A DNA stretch of 64,000 nt from Lachnospiraceae bacterium. Lineage in GTDB: Bacteria > Bacillota > Clostridia > Lachnospirales > Lachnospiraceae. Shown here one piece after another: positions 25,072 to 33,134 of this stretch. The stretch covers positions 16,505-80,504 of the forward strand of contig JAFSXC010000006.1 in the NCBI GenBank assembly GCA_017450105.1, written 5' to 3'. The number at the start of each line of letters is the position of its first letter. Position 1 is the stretch's first letter. Below the pieces are notes generated by a model. That model had not been told where the DNA came from and did no database searches. It saw only the letters and a list, made by a program, of their open reading frames with translations. The translations under genes and the position numbers were made by a program.

Positions 25072-26631
25072 ATGGAAGAAAGAGTAGTCAGTCTATATCC
25101 GAAAAAGAAAAAGGGAATCCTCCGGCTCCTGTTCAGCCGGACCATGTTCATGGTGCTTGCCGTGGTTTTGCAGGTCGCGCTGTATGTCCTGATCCTGATG
25201 GCGTTTGCCAACTTTGCGGCCTGGTTTACCGCAGCCATGTACATCGCCTCCTTTATTCTGATCATCTACCTGATCAACAGCCGTATGGACAGTACGGCGA
25301 AGATGACCTGGATCTTCTTCATGGGGATCTTTCCGCTGGGCGCCTGCCTGTTCTATTTCTTTACCCAGACGAGTCTCGGACACAGGAAGCTGAAGGAAGG
25401 GGTGGAAAAGCAGGTCAATGCTACGAGAACGCTTCTTCCTCAGGACCAGGAGGTATTAAAGGAGCTGGAGCATACCGGCGCCGATGACCTGTGCCGCTAT
25501 ATGAACCGGAGCGGGTGCTTCCCGATCTACAAAAACTGCGAGGTGACCTATTTCCCTCTCGGAGAGGATAAATTCAAGGCCATGCTCGAGGAGCTGGAAA
25601 AGGCCGAAAAATTCATCTTCATGGAATATTTCATTGTCGGCGAGGGCTATATGTGGGGACGGATCCTGGATGTTCTGGAGCGAAAGGCCAGGGCGGGGGT
25701 TACGGTCCGTGTCATGTACGACGGAATGTGCGAGATCTCGCTTCTGCCCCATGATTATCCGAAGAGGATGCAGACGCTTGGGATCGAATGCCGCTCCTAT
25801 GCGCCGCTCCAGCCCTTTGTCTCTACCCACTATAATTACCGCGACCACCGGAAGATCCTGGTGATCGACGGAAAGGTGGCCTTTAACGGCGGCGTAAATC
25901 TGGCGGATGAGTACATTAACCGGATCGACCGGTTCGGCCACTGGAAGGATACGGCGGTGTGTATCAAGGGCGAGGCTGCCCAGAGCTTTACACTGATGTT
26001 CCTTCAGATGTGGAATGTGACCGACTCCGATTTGAAATACGAGGATTATCTTCCGGCCACAGAGCCCCTCCCGGTGAAGGCCGCGGGCTATGTAATGCCC
26101 TATGGCGACGAGCCGCTGGATGAGGACAAGGTCGGAGAGATGGTCTACATGGATATTTTAAACCGCTCCAGATCCTATGTCCACATCATGACGCCTTATC
26201 TGATCCTGGACGGCGAGCTCTTATGCGCGCTGAAATTTGCCGCCGAGCGCGGGGTGGATGTAAAGATCATCCTTCCCGGGATCCCGGACAAGACGGTGGC
26301 CTATGCGCTGGCCAAGACGCATTACGCGTCGCTTTTGGATTCCGGCGTCCAGATCTACGAATACACGCCCGGCTTTGTCCATGCCAAGGTCTTTGTCTGC
26401 GATGACGAACGGGCGGTGGTGGGAACGATCAATCTGGACTACCGGAGCCTGTACCACCACTTCGAATGTGCGACCTATATGTATAAGACAGACTGTATCG
26501 CGGATATTGAAACGGATTTCCGGGATACGCTTTCAAAATGCATGAAGGTGACCAGGGAAACCATGAAGAAGGATAAGCTGAAATACAAGATCATCGGACC
26601 CTTCGCAAAGATCCTTGCGCCGCTGATGTAG
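25072..26631 (+). CDS. cls: Cardiolipin synthase (phospholipase D family)
   Basis: This membrane enzyme makes cardiolipin from phosphatidylglycerol. The 519 residues have two N-terminal helices (FMVLAVVLQVALYVLILMAF and WFTAAMYIASFILIIYLI), a third near WIFFMGIFPLGACLFYFF, and two HKD motifs: HRKILVIDGKVAFNGGVN (about residues 255-275) and HAKVFVCDDERAVVGTINLD (about 435-455). The ATG at 25072 follows ACAGGGAG. Confidence 0.95.
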   Translation: MEERVVSLYPKKKKGILRLLFSRTMFMVLAVVLQVALYVLILMAFANFAAWFTAAMYIASFILIIYLINSRMDSTAKMTWIFFMGIFPLGACLFYFFTQTSLGHRKLKEGVEKQVNATRTLLPQDQEVLKELEHTGADDLCRYMNRSGCFPIYKNCEVTYFPLGEDKFKAMLEELEKAEKFIFMEYFIVGEGYMWGRILDVLERKARAGVTVRVMYDGMCEISLLPHDYPKRMQTLGIECRSYAPLQPFVSTHYNYRDHRKILVIDGKVAFNGGVNLADEYINRIDRFGHWKDTAVCIKGEAAQSFTLMFLQMWNVTDSDLKYEDYLPATEPLPVKAAGYVMPYGDEPLDEDKVGEMVYMDILNRSRSYVHIMTPYLILDGELLCALKFAAERGVDVKIILPGIPDKTVAYALAKTHYASLLDSGVQIYEYTPGFVHAKVFVCDDERAVVGTINLDYRSLYHHFECATYMYKTDCIADIETDFRDTLSKCMKVTRETMKKDKLKYKIIGPFAKILAPLM

Positions 26632-26697
26632 AAATCGCCTCGGTCCGGCCCTTTTGTCCCGGATCGTTACGAAAAAAATGTTTTATGGAGGTTAAGA

Positions 26698-27279
26698 ATG
26701 CTGTTCGAAACTTTGGACAAAATCAGACGGGGAACCCTGCTCAGTGCCATTCTTCTGATCGCGCTCGGTCTGGTCATTCTGATTTGCCCCGCGCCCTATA
26801 TCGGATTTCTGATCCTGGCCTTCGGCTACGGACTGATCGTTGTCTGCATTGTTATGCTGCTCGAATTCTTTACAAGTAAAAACGCGCTGGTGGAGTACAT
26901 GAACCTGATCGTCGCACTGGCCCTCGGGATCGTGGGGCTTTGTGTGCTTCTGTTCCGCGACGATGTGATGACGACGCTGGCCTGGCTTTCGGCGTTCCTG
27001 CTGCTTTTGCACGGGCTTCTGACGCTGAAGTTTTCCCTGACCTATGCGAGATGCTCCGGGAAGACGAGCTGGCCGGTCTTTGCGATTCTGGCGTTCGCGC
27101 TTGTGGCCATCGCCGCGATCCTGTTCTTAAATCCGTGGTGGGATACTCCCGAGATGCTCGCCAAGGTCATCGGTATCGCGGTGTTCTTCTCGGCATCGGT
27201 CAGCGTGATCCGGCTGATCTGGGCCTGGCTGAGAAACAGGGCTGAGGAACCGGAAGCGAAGAAGGGAGGGGCGAACTGA
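26698..27279 (+). CDS. HdeD/DUF308-like membrane protein
   Basis: A 193-residue protein with six hydrophobic helices arranged as three hairpins (LSAILLIALGLVILICPAPY, IGFLILAFGYGLIVVCIVML, NLIVALALGIVGLCVLLF, ...). The repeated hairpin plan is that of DUF308 (HdeD-like) proteins of unknown function. TGGAGG precedes the ATG. It ends one base into the start of the UbiB remnant. Confidence 0.82.
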   Translation: MLFETLDKIRRGTLLSAILLIALGLVILICPAPYIGFLILAFGYGLIVVCIVMLLEFFTSKNALVEYMNLIVALALGIVGLCVLLFRDDVMTTLAWLSAFLLLLHGLLTLKFSLTYARCSGKTSWPVFAILAFALVAIAAILFLNPWWDTPEMLAKVIGIAVFFSASVSVIRLIWAWLRNRAEEPEAKKGGAN

Positions 27280-27530
27280 TGTCCAAGAATAAGAAACCGG
27301 AAGGCGCAGTAAAAGAGAAAAAGAGGAGCGCCGAGATCCTGGGAATTTTTGCCGCACATAATTTCTATGCCAACGGCTTTACGCCGGAGGAGATGCGGAC
27401 GACCCTGGAGGACCTGGGCCCGACCTGGGTAAAGATCGGCCAGATCATGTCCAGCCGCGCGGATATGCTCCCGGAGAGCTATTGCAGGGAGCTGGAAAAG
27501 CTGCGTCAGAACGTCCGCCCCCTGGCGTGA
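27279..27530 (+). pseudogene. N-terminal fragment of an ABC1/UbiB-like protein kinase
   Basis: The 83 codons match only the beginning of the ABC1/AarF/UbiB family: FAAHNFYANGFTPEEMRTTL, EDLGPTWVKIGQIMSSRADM, LPESYCRELEKLRQNVRPL. Full-length members have about 500 residues with a kinase-like core that is absent here. The frame stops at 27530, and unrelated PhoU-like sequence begins 6 bp later, so the gene was probably truncated by a deletion joining two genes. Confidence 0.75.
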
Positions 27531-27535
27531 CCCAT

Positions 27536-27859
27536 ATGCAGACCGAGAATCTGGCGCTCGCGGATACGGTTTCCCTGATCCGGGAGGAGCTGGGACTTCT
27601 GCTCGCGATGATCAACAACCGCCATATCAAGCGTGTGCAAGACGGAATCTGCGACGAATCCTTAAGCACGCCGTTTATCGATATCTGCTACACCTTTGAC
27701 AAGGTTGTCGATGCCTGCGATACCGTAGCGCATAACTTCTCAGGAAAAACCAGAGACGCCGGAAGCCGGTCCAAAAAGGACCTTTCGGAGATCGTAAAGA
27801 AGCTCTACCAAGACAAGTTCCTGGCTCTTTCGGACGGGAAAGCTCTGCCGGAAGCATAA
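27536..27859 (+). pseudogene. C-terminal fragment of a PhoU/Na-Pi cotransporter-type protein
   Basis: The frame reads NLALADTVSLIREELGLLL, INNRHIKRVQDGICDESL, then FDKVVDACDTVAHNF. This resembles the helical PhoU-like tail of Na/Pi cotransporters (NptA family), where HI-RL-G-C and the ISDHxxNIA segment recur. The membrane domain is missing and no ribosome site precedes the ATG at 27536. The abrupt junction with the UbiB fragment suggests a deletion scar; a small functional protein cannot be excluded. Confidence 0.5.
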
Positions 27860-27882
27860 TAACTGAAAAGGGGACCCACAGG

Positions 27883-29130
27883 ATGAAAAAACTGCTTCAG
27901 ATCCTGGCCATGCTGATCTTTGCCGCAGCCCTGTTCTACCGCGCTGCCGGCGGTACCTCCGCCATCGAGAACCGGTGGATGAAGGTGGAGGAGGCGGCAG
28001 CGGACCTGGAAGAAAAAAAGGAAAAAAGGGGGAGCTTTGCCGAGGCCGAGGCCAACGCCGATGACCGGTCGGACTTTTACGACTACCCGCTGGTCGGAGC
28101 CGCGAACGATTACTCCTATGAGGATAACTGGCTGATGCTTCCGCAGGAGATCACAAAGGACGTGGATACCTTCTACGTCTATCCGACGATCGTGACGGAT
28201 ACCCGTGCGTTGGCTCCCGCGATCGTGGACATCGATAATCCCATCATGCGGATCGGTGCCTACGATACCTATGTGAAAAACGCCACTGCCTTCGAGGAGA
28301 GCACAAATGTATTCGCGCCCTTCTACCGCCAGTCCAACATGGCGGCGGCAGCGACCTTCCGCGGACAGGAGCTGGAGGACTTCCACCGCCAGGAGCAGCG
28401 TACCGATATCTATGCCGCGCTGGACTATTATTTTGAACACTATAATGAGGGCCGGCCCTTCATCCTGGCCTCCCATTCTCAGGGCTCGATCCTTCTGAAG
28501 ATCGCCGTGGAGGAATATTTCAGGCTCCATCCCGAATACTATGACCGGATGATCGCCGCCTACCTCGTCGGTTTTTCGGTCACGAAGGAGGACCTGGAAA
28601 ACTATCCGCACATGAAGTTCGCCGAAGGTCCCGACGATACGGGCGTTGTGATCTCGTGGAATACGGAAGGCCCCGGAAATAAGACGGCGGACAACATCGT
28701 CGTGGAGGAGGGCGGAATCTCGATCAATCCGATTTCCTGGACCCGGGAAGAAACCTATGTTCCCGCCTCCGAGAATCCGGGCAGCCGGGTCGACGACATG
28801 GCAGGCGCTCTCGAGGATGAAGCGGCATCCTTACGCTACGATATCCGGCAGCTCCGCTATACAACGACGACGATTGCGGACCTGGTGCAGAAGGTGATCG
28901 GAAACTCCTTTACGGAAAGTCATCCGGGCATCGCGGACGCGCAGGTGGACAAGGAACGGGGCGTGGTGATCTGTACCACACAAGCCATTCCCTTTATGAA
29001 AATGTCCAACAAGGATATGCCGAACGTATTCGGTCCGGAGAGCTATCACGGCAGCGATTATGCCTTATATTATTACAGTGTGGTGGAGAATGTCAGAACA
29101 AGAATCGAAAGCTGGAAAAAAACACACTAA
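27883..29130 (+). CDS. Secreted DUF3089-family alpha/beta hydrolase
   Basis: The N-terminal hydrophobic helix (LLQILAMLIFAAALFYRAA) serves as signal or anchor. The DUF3089 fold is seen in VDTFYVYPTIVTDT, NVFAPFYRQSNMAAAATF, AALDYYFEHYNEGRPFIL and the nucleophile elbow SHSQGS. It is probably an extracytoplasmic esterase or lipase-like enzyme with unknown substrate. The last 41 bp overlap the start of the YihY gene. Confidence 0.85.
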   Translation: MKKLLQILAMLIFAAALFYRAAGGTSAIENRWMKVEEAAADLEEKKEKRGSFAEAEANADDRSDFYDYPLVGAANDYSYEDNWLMLPQEITKDVDTFYVYPTIVTDTRALAPAIVDIDNPIMRIGAYDTYVKNATAFEESTNVFAPFYRQSNMAAAATFRGQELEDFHRQEQRTDIYAALDYYFEHYNEGRPFILASHSQGSILLKIAVEEYFRLHPEYYDRMIAAYLVGFSVTKEDLENYPHMKFAEGPDDTGVVISWNTEGPGNKTADNIVVEEGGISINPISWTREETYVPASENPGSRVDDMAGALEDEAASLRYDIRQLRYTTTTIADLVQKVIGNSFTESHPGIADAQVDKERGVVICTTQAIPFMKMSNKDMPNVFGPESYHGSDYALYYYSVVENVRTRIESWKKTH

Positions 29131-29950
29131 GCTCGACGCGCTAAAGGACTTCGGCCTCGGCTTCGTCAAATCCGTCATGGTGAAGGATATCGGGACCTAT
29201 GCGGCCAGTACGGCGTTCTACACCTTTCTGTCCCTTCTGCCCATTATGGTCCTCATACTCTTCTTCCTGCCGAAAACGGGCTTTTCGGCGGATGAGGTGA
29301 TCCCGATCGTTACGGACATTACGCCGGACTACATCGACAGCTTTGTGGCGCAGATGATCCGGGAGACCTACGGAAGAGCCGCCGGGGTTCTGCCCATTAC
29401 GCTGATCATAACGGTGTTTTCCTCGGCGCAGGGGATGACGGCGCTGATCAAGGGGCTGCGGCTTGTATACGGAGTGGAGAAAAAACAGAATGTGGTGGTT
29501 CAGAACCTCCTCGCCATCCTTTCCACTCTGGTGATTGCGGCGTTTCTGCTTTTTTCGGCCCTGGGGCTGTTCTTCGCGAACTCGGTCGTGCTTGCTGCCG
29601 CCGCGGACCAGATCACCATCCCGGCGCTGTCCTCCTCTGTACTTAAGCTTCGCTACATAATCATGATGGCTTTATTCATCCTGCTCCTGACCCTGCTTTA
29701 CACCTTTATTTCCGGGGCAGAGCGAAAGCTGAGGCTCCATTTGCCCGGCGCCGTCTTCTCGACCGTTTTATGTGCCGTCTTTACTGCCTTCTTCTCTCTT
29801 TTTGTCGGCCTGGGGAACTACCGTACCATCTATGGGAATCTGGCGGCGCTTGTTGTCATGCTTATCTGGGGATTTTCCTGTATACTGCTGGTATTGCTCG
29901 GAGGGTGCTTCAATAAGTATCTGATGGATCGCAAAAAGGGAAGCGACTGA
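29090..29950 (+). CDS. YihY/UPF0761 (RNase BN-like) membrane protein
   Basis: The 286 residues contain six or so helices in the YihY pattern: DIGTYAASTAFYTFLSLLPI, TLIITVFSSAQGMTALIKGL, YGVEKKQN and FFSLFVGLGNYRTIYGNLAA, LLGGCFNKYL. The historical RNase BN name does not describe its function, which is unknown. The ATG at 29090 is chosen; the gene begins within the end of the DUF3089 gene. Confidence 0.9.
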   Translation: MSEQESKAGKKHTKLDALKDFGLGFVKSVMVKDIGTYAASTAFYTFLSLLPIMVLILFFLPKTGFSADEVIPIVTDITPDYIDSFVAQMIRETYGRAAGVLPITLIITVFSSAQGMTALIKGLRLVYGVEKKQNVVVQNLLAILSTLVIAAFLLFSALGLFFANSVVLAAAADQITIPALSSSVLKLRYIIMMALFILLLTLLYTFISGAERKLRLHLPGAVFSTVLCAVFTAFFSLFVGLGNYRTIYGNLAALVVMLIWGFSCILLVLLGGCFNKYLMDRKKGSD

Positions 29951-30069
29951 AATAAGTGAATGCCGCCTGGCGCGGGAAATGCTGAAAGCGAACGTGTCAG
30001 AGAGCGTCAGTATTTTCTGCGGCAGGGGGCATGGGGTAAAGGGAAGAAGCCGAGAAAAGGAGGAAGAAA

Positions 30070-31227
30070 ATGAAGTTCAGCAAGCTCAGGGATAAGAAAT
30101 GGTTCCCGATGGCGGTGGCGCTGTGTATCGCCGTTCTTTTCTGGTTCCTTTTGACGCATCTTCCTGAGATCGGGGCGATTCTCGGGAAGATCTGGTACTT
30201 TATTTATCCGGTGGCCGCCGGCGGCATCCTGGCCTATCTGCTCAACCCTCTTGTGCGCTTTAACGAAACCAAGCTGTTGAAAGGGATAAAGCATGAGAAG
30301 CTAAGGAGCATGCTTTCCATGATCCTGGCCGTCGTTTTTGCGGTGGTATTTATTCTGTTTCTGATCGGCATGATCATTCCTCAGCTTTATGATAGTATTG
30401 TAACTCTGATCGCCAACCGGGACATGTATTTTAATTCCCTGATGGAATGGCTGGAGGGCCTCGGAAATGCGACGATCTACGGCTTTGCCGAGAATCTTCT
30501 GAACTCCTCACAGGACCTGCTCGGTTCGATCCGGAATCTGATCTCCGAAAACAGCGCAGCGATCCAGCAGGCGCTTTCCGAAGCCGGCGGACATATTACC
30601 GCCTGGCTCATCGGCCTGGTGTTTTCGGTTTACTTTCTGGCGGATAAGAAGAGGATCGGAAACGGGGCGTCGATGCTGCTTCGGAAGATGCATAAGTCGG
30701 ATGAAACCTTTGAGAATACGATGGGACATATCAAAAGGATCGATTTTATTCTTACAAGGTATGTGTCCTGCAGTCTGCTTGAGGCCGTGATCGTCGGCGC
30801 GGCGACCGCGATCTTCATGGCGATCATGAGGATGCCCTATATCGGCCTGGAGGCGGTTATCATCGGTGCGTTTAATCTGATCCCGACGTTCGGCCCGATG
30901 ATCGGCGTTGCGATCGGCACGATCATTCTTCTGCTGGTGAACCCGCTGCAGGCTCTGTATTTCATGATCTTTGTCATGATCATCCAGGCGATCGACGGTT
31001 ATCTCCTGAAGCCGAAGCTCTTCGGAGATACCTTCGGGATTTCGGGGCTGTGGATACTGATCGCCGTAATCGTCGGCGGCCGGATCTTCGGAGTGATCGG
31101 CATTATTTTCGCGATCCCGGTCGTTGCCATTCTGGACTACCTGATCAAGAATGTGTGGATGGTGAGAAGGAAGAAAAAGGAAGAAGAAATAGAGGAAAAA
31201 GAGGAGACCCAAGAGAAAAATACGTAA
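30070..31227 (+). CDS. AI-2E family transporter (PerM/YtvI-like)
   Basis: A 385-residue membrane protein with about eight helices. Family signatures include YPVAAGGILAYLLNPLVRF, the periplasmic helical segment (ENSAAIQQALSEAGGHITAW), VLIGFSVYFLADK-type text and the C-terminal MPYIGLEAVIIGAFNLIPTFGPMIG and GIIFAIPVVAIL. The substrate is unknown. The C-terminus is Lys/Glu-rich. AAGGAGGAAG precedes the ATG and a terminator hairpin follows. Confidence 0.93.
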   Translation: MKFSKLRDKKWFPMAVALCIAVLFWFLLTHLPEIGAILGKIWYFIYPVAAGGILAYLLNPLVRFNETKLLKGIKHEKLRSMLSMILAVVFAVVFILFLIGMIIPQLYDSIVTLIANRDMYFNSLMEWLEGLGNATIYGFAENLLNSSQDLLGSIRNLISENSAAIQQALSEAGGHITAWLIGLVFSVYFLADKKRIGNGASMLLRKMHKSDETFENTMGHIKRIDFILTRYVSCSLLEAVIVGAATAIFMAIMRMPYIGLEAVIIGAFNLIPTFGPMIGVAIGTIILLLVNPLQALYFMIFVMIIQAIDGYLLKPKLFGDTFGISGLWILIAVIVGGRIFGVIGIIFAIPVVAILDYLIKNVWMVRRKKKEEEIEEKEETQEKNT

Positions 31228-31242
31228 AACCGAACCCAAGAT

Positions 31243-31270
31243 GACGTTTCATTTTGAAACGTTCTCTTCT
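31243..31270 (+). terminator. Intrinsic terminator after the AI-2E family gene
   Basis: GACGTTTC (31243-31250) pairs with GAAACGTT (31256-31263) around ATTTT, with one G-U pair, followed by CTCTTCTTT. Confidence 0.65.
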
Positions 31271-31275
31271 TTAGG

Positions 31276-31303
31276 TTGCATTTTTTCTGTAAACTGCTAT
31301 AGT
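31276..31303 (+). promoter_or_regulatory. Promoter of the SH3 protein gene
   Basis: TTGCAT, a 16-bp spacer and TATAGT lie 56 bp before the ATG at 31360. Confidence 0.6.
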
Positions 31304-31359
31304 ATTGGTGCAAAAATTTTTGGCCTGTAAATCATTCTCAGGAAGTTAAATAGAATAAC

Positions 31360-32493
31360 ATGAAAAATCCATTTACGAAAAAACTGATTGGTATTCTTTG
31401 CTGTGCGGCCCTGATCGTTGTGATCGTGGTGGCGGTCGCTGTCGGGAGTAAGAAGGGGGAGTCGCGCGGGCGGACCGATACAGAGGCAAATTCGGAGGCG
31501 ACCGTGTCCCATAGCTCGAAGATCGAGACTCCGTTTGAAAGTCCGGAGGAGTTGAGGATCCGGAAGCTGATCCGGGCCTATTATGATCTGTATGCGCTCG
31601 GGGATACGGATGCCCTTGACCAGATCGTGACGCATCTTTCGGATTCCGAGAAATCCTTCATCGATATGTTTTCGGAGCACGTGGACAGCTATGATAACCT
31701 GAGCTGCTATGCGAAACCGGTTCCCGAGAAGGACTCTTATATCGTGAACGCAAAGATCGATATTAACTTTACCGGAGTGGATACCCCGGCGCCCGGTCTC
31801 GACTTCTTCTATGTGGAGACAGATGAAAACGGAGATTTTTACATTAATAATCTCTATTCCCAGTATAACTCCCTGGTGGAGGAGCAGAGTGTGGATCCGG
31901 AGATCCGGGACCTGATCGCTGCGTATGAGAAGGAGAAGGATGTGATCCGGCTTCAGAACGAGGTGACGGCGGAGTACGAGAAGGCTGTGGCGTCCGATCC
32001 TGCGCTGGCGGAGCTCGTAAGTACGAAGATCCGGGATGCTTATGTAAACTGGTCCGCCGCAAATAAACCCAATGCGCAGGCCGAGCCGGAAACAGAGCCC
32101 GAAACGGAAACCGAGATTGAGCCGGAAACCGAGACCGAGACGGAATCGGAGGCTGAACCGGAGACCGAGACCGAAACGGAAACGGAGACCGAAGCGAAAA
32201 CAGAGACGGAGACAGAAACAGAAACCGAAACCGAGAAGGAAGCCGAGCCGGAGACTGAAACCGAAAAGAAGGAAGAAACTTCGAATGTCGTCACGTTCTC
32301 TCCGGGAGAGAAGATCTACATTAAATCCGCGGTGAGCGTCCGTATGGAGATGAGTGAAACCTCCAAGAAGGTAGGAGCGGCCCACGAGGGGGATACCGTG
32401 AAGGTGATCCAGAGCTACGCAGAGGGCTGGACCAAGGTCGAATGGATGGGTAAGACCGGGTACATCCGCAGCGACCTGCTTAAATTCCAGTAA
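31360..32493 (+). CDS. Membrane-anchored SH3 protein with Glu-Thr repeat linker
   Basis: One N-terminal membrane helix (IGILCCAALIVVIVVAVAVG) anchors an extracytoplasmic protein of 377 residues. Residues 60-170 form an NTF2-like fold (LIRAYYDLYALGDTDALDQI, SYIVNAKIDINFTG). Residues about 243-308 are a Pro/Glu/Thr repeat built of TETE and EPETE units, and residues about 315-377 are a bacterial SH3 domain (VSVRMEMSETSKKVGAAHEG, WTKVEWMGKTGYIRSDLL). It may bind the cell wall. The repeat DNA is made of GAAAC(C)GA(G) units and may vary in length between strains. Confidence 0.88.
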   Translation: MKNPFTKKLIGILCCAALIVVIVVAVAVGSKKGESRGRTDTEANSEATVSHSSKIETPFESPEELRIRKLIRAYYDLYALGDTDALDQIVTHLSDSEKSFIDMFSEHVDSYDNLSCYAKPVPEKDSYIVNAKIDINFTGVDTPAPGLDFFYVETDENGDFYINNLYSQYNSLVEEQSVDPEIRDLIAAYEKEKDVIRLQNEVTAEYEKAVASDPALAELVSTKIRDAYVNWSAANKPNAQAEPETEPETETEIEPETETETESEAEPETETETETETEAKTETETETETETEKEAEPETETEKKEETSNVVTFSPGEKIYIKSAVSVRMEMSETSKKVGAAHEGDTVKVIQSYAEGWTKVEWMGKTGYIRSDLLKFQ

Positions 32494-32502
32494 AGGACAA
32501 GG

Positions 32503-32527
32503 CTCCCTGCGGAAAGCGGGGAGTACC
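32503..32527. terminator. Weak hairpin between convergent genes
   Basis: CTCCCTGC pairs with GCGGGGAG around GGAAA (one G-U pair). The T-tract is poor on both sides, so termination is only plausible. Confidence 0.4.
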
Positions 32528-32528
32528 T

Positions 32529-33119
32529 TTAAATCAGTCCGAGAACCGGAAACCGGAGCTTTGTAAGCTGCTCCTTAACATCCTCGATCTGGAGCGGCTT
32601 TACGAGAAACCCGCTGGCCTTTGTTTCCCAGGCTTTGGCAGCGTAATCCGGATAACTCGTCAGAAAGATCACATTCGTCAGCGGGTTCAGCTCCATCAGA
32701 TCCTTGCAAAGCTCGAGCCCGCTCTGCTGTCCGATCTCGATGTCCAGAAAGGCGATGGAGATACGGTTCTTTCTGGCGTAATTCATGGCCTCGGAGGGCT
32801 TTATGAAGCCGGTAATGGTAGCGTTCGGCATCGCCTCGGAAAGAATGGGGACCATGCCGGCAAGCAGAATGGATTCGTCGTCCACGAGGATGACCTCGGG
32901 GGTCTCTGAGCCGAGATCGGCAGCGCTGGTCAGGACGGAAATATCCACATTGAAAATCTGCGCGAGCCGGGTCAGAAGAAGCAGATCCGGGACGCGTCTT
33001 CCGCTTTCCCAGTTGGCGATGCTGGAGCGGTCCACATATAACTGCTGGGCAAGCTGCTGTTGGGACAGGTTCTTTTTTGTACGCAGGAGCTTAATCGTAT
33101 CGCCGAGACGGTTTTCCAT
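32529..33119 (-). CDS. Response regulator with N-terminal XRE HTH and C-terminal receiver
   Basis: Residues 1-65 are an XRE/Cro-type helix-turn-helix (LRTKKNLSQQQLAQQLYVDR, SSIANWESGRRVPDLLLLTR). Residues 73-190 are a receiver with VILVDDESILLAGM, a phospho-Asp in AFLDIEIGQQSG, T in VIFLTSYPDY and K in FLVKPLQ. The order is the reverse of ordinary response regulators. It follows a LytS-like kinase gene by 15 bp, so the two are likely a cognate pair. Confidence 0.92.
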   Translation of the reverse strand: MENRLGDTIKLLRTKKNLSQQQLAQQLYVDRSSIANWESGRRVPDLLLLTRLAQIFNVDISVLTSAADLGSETPEVILVDDESILLAGMVPILSEAMPNATITGFIKPSEAMNYARKNRISIAFLDIEIGQQSGLELCKDLMELNPLTNVIFLTSYPDYAAKAWETKASGFLVKPLQIEDVKEQLTKLRFPVLGLI

Positions 33120-33134
33120 GCTGAAAATCTCCTT

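Noticed and set aside
31297-32385. Minus-strand open frame rich in Phe/Gly/Leu/Arg repeats
   Set aside because: The repeat text is the antisense reading of the Glu-Thr linker of the SH3 protein.
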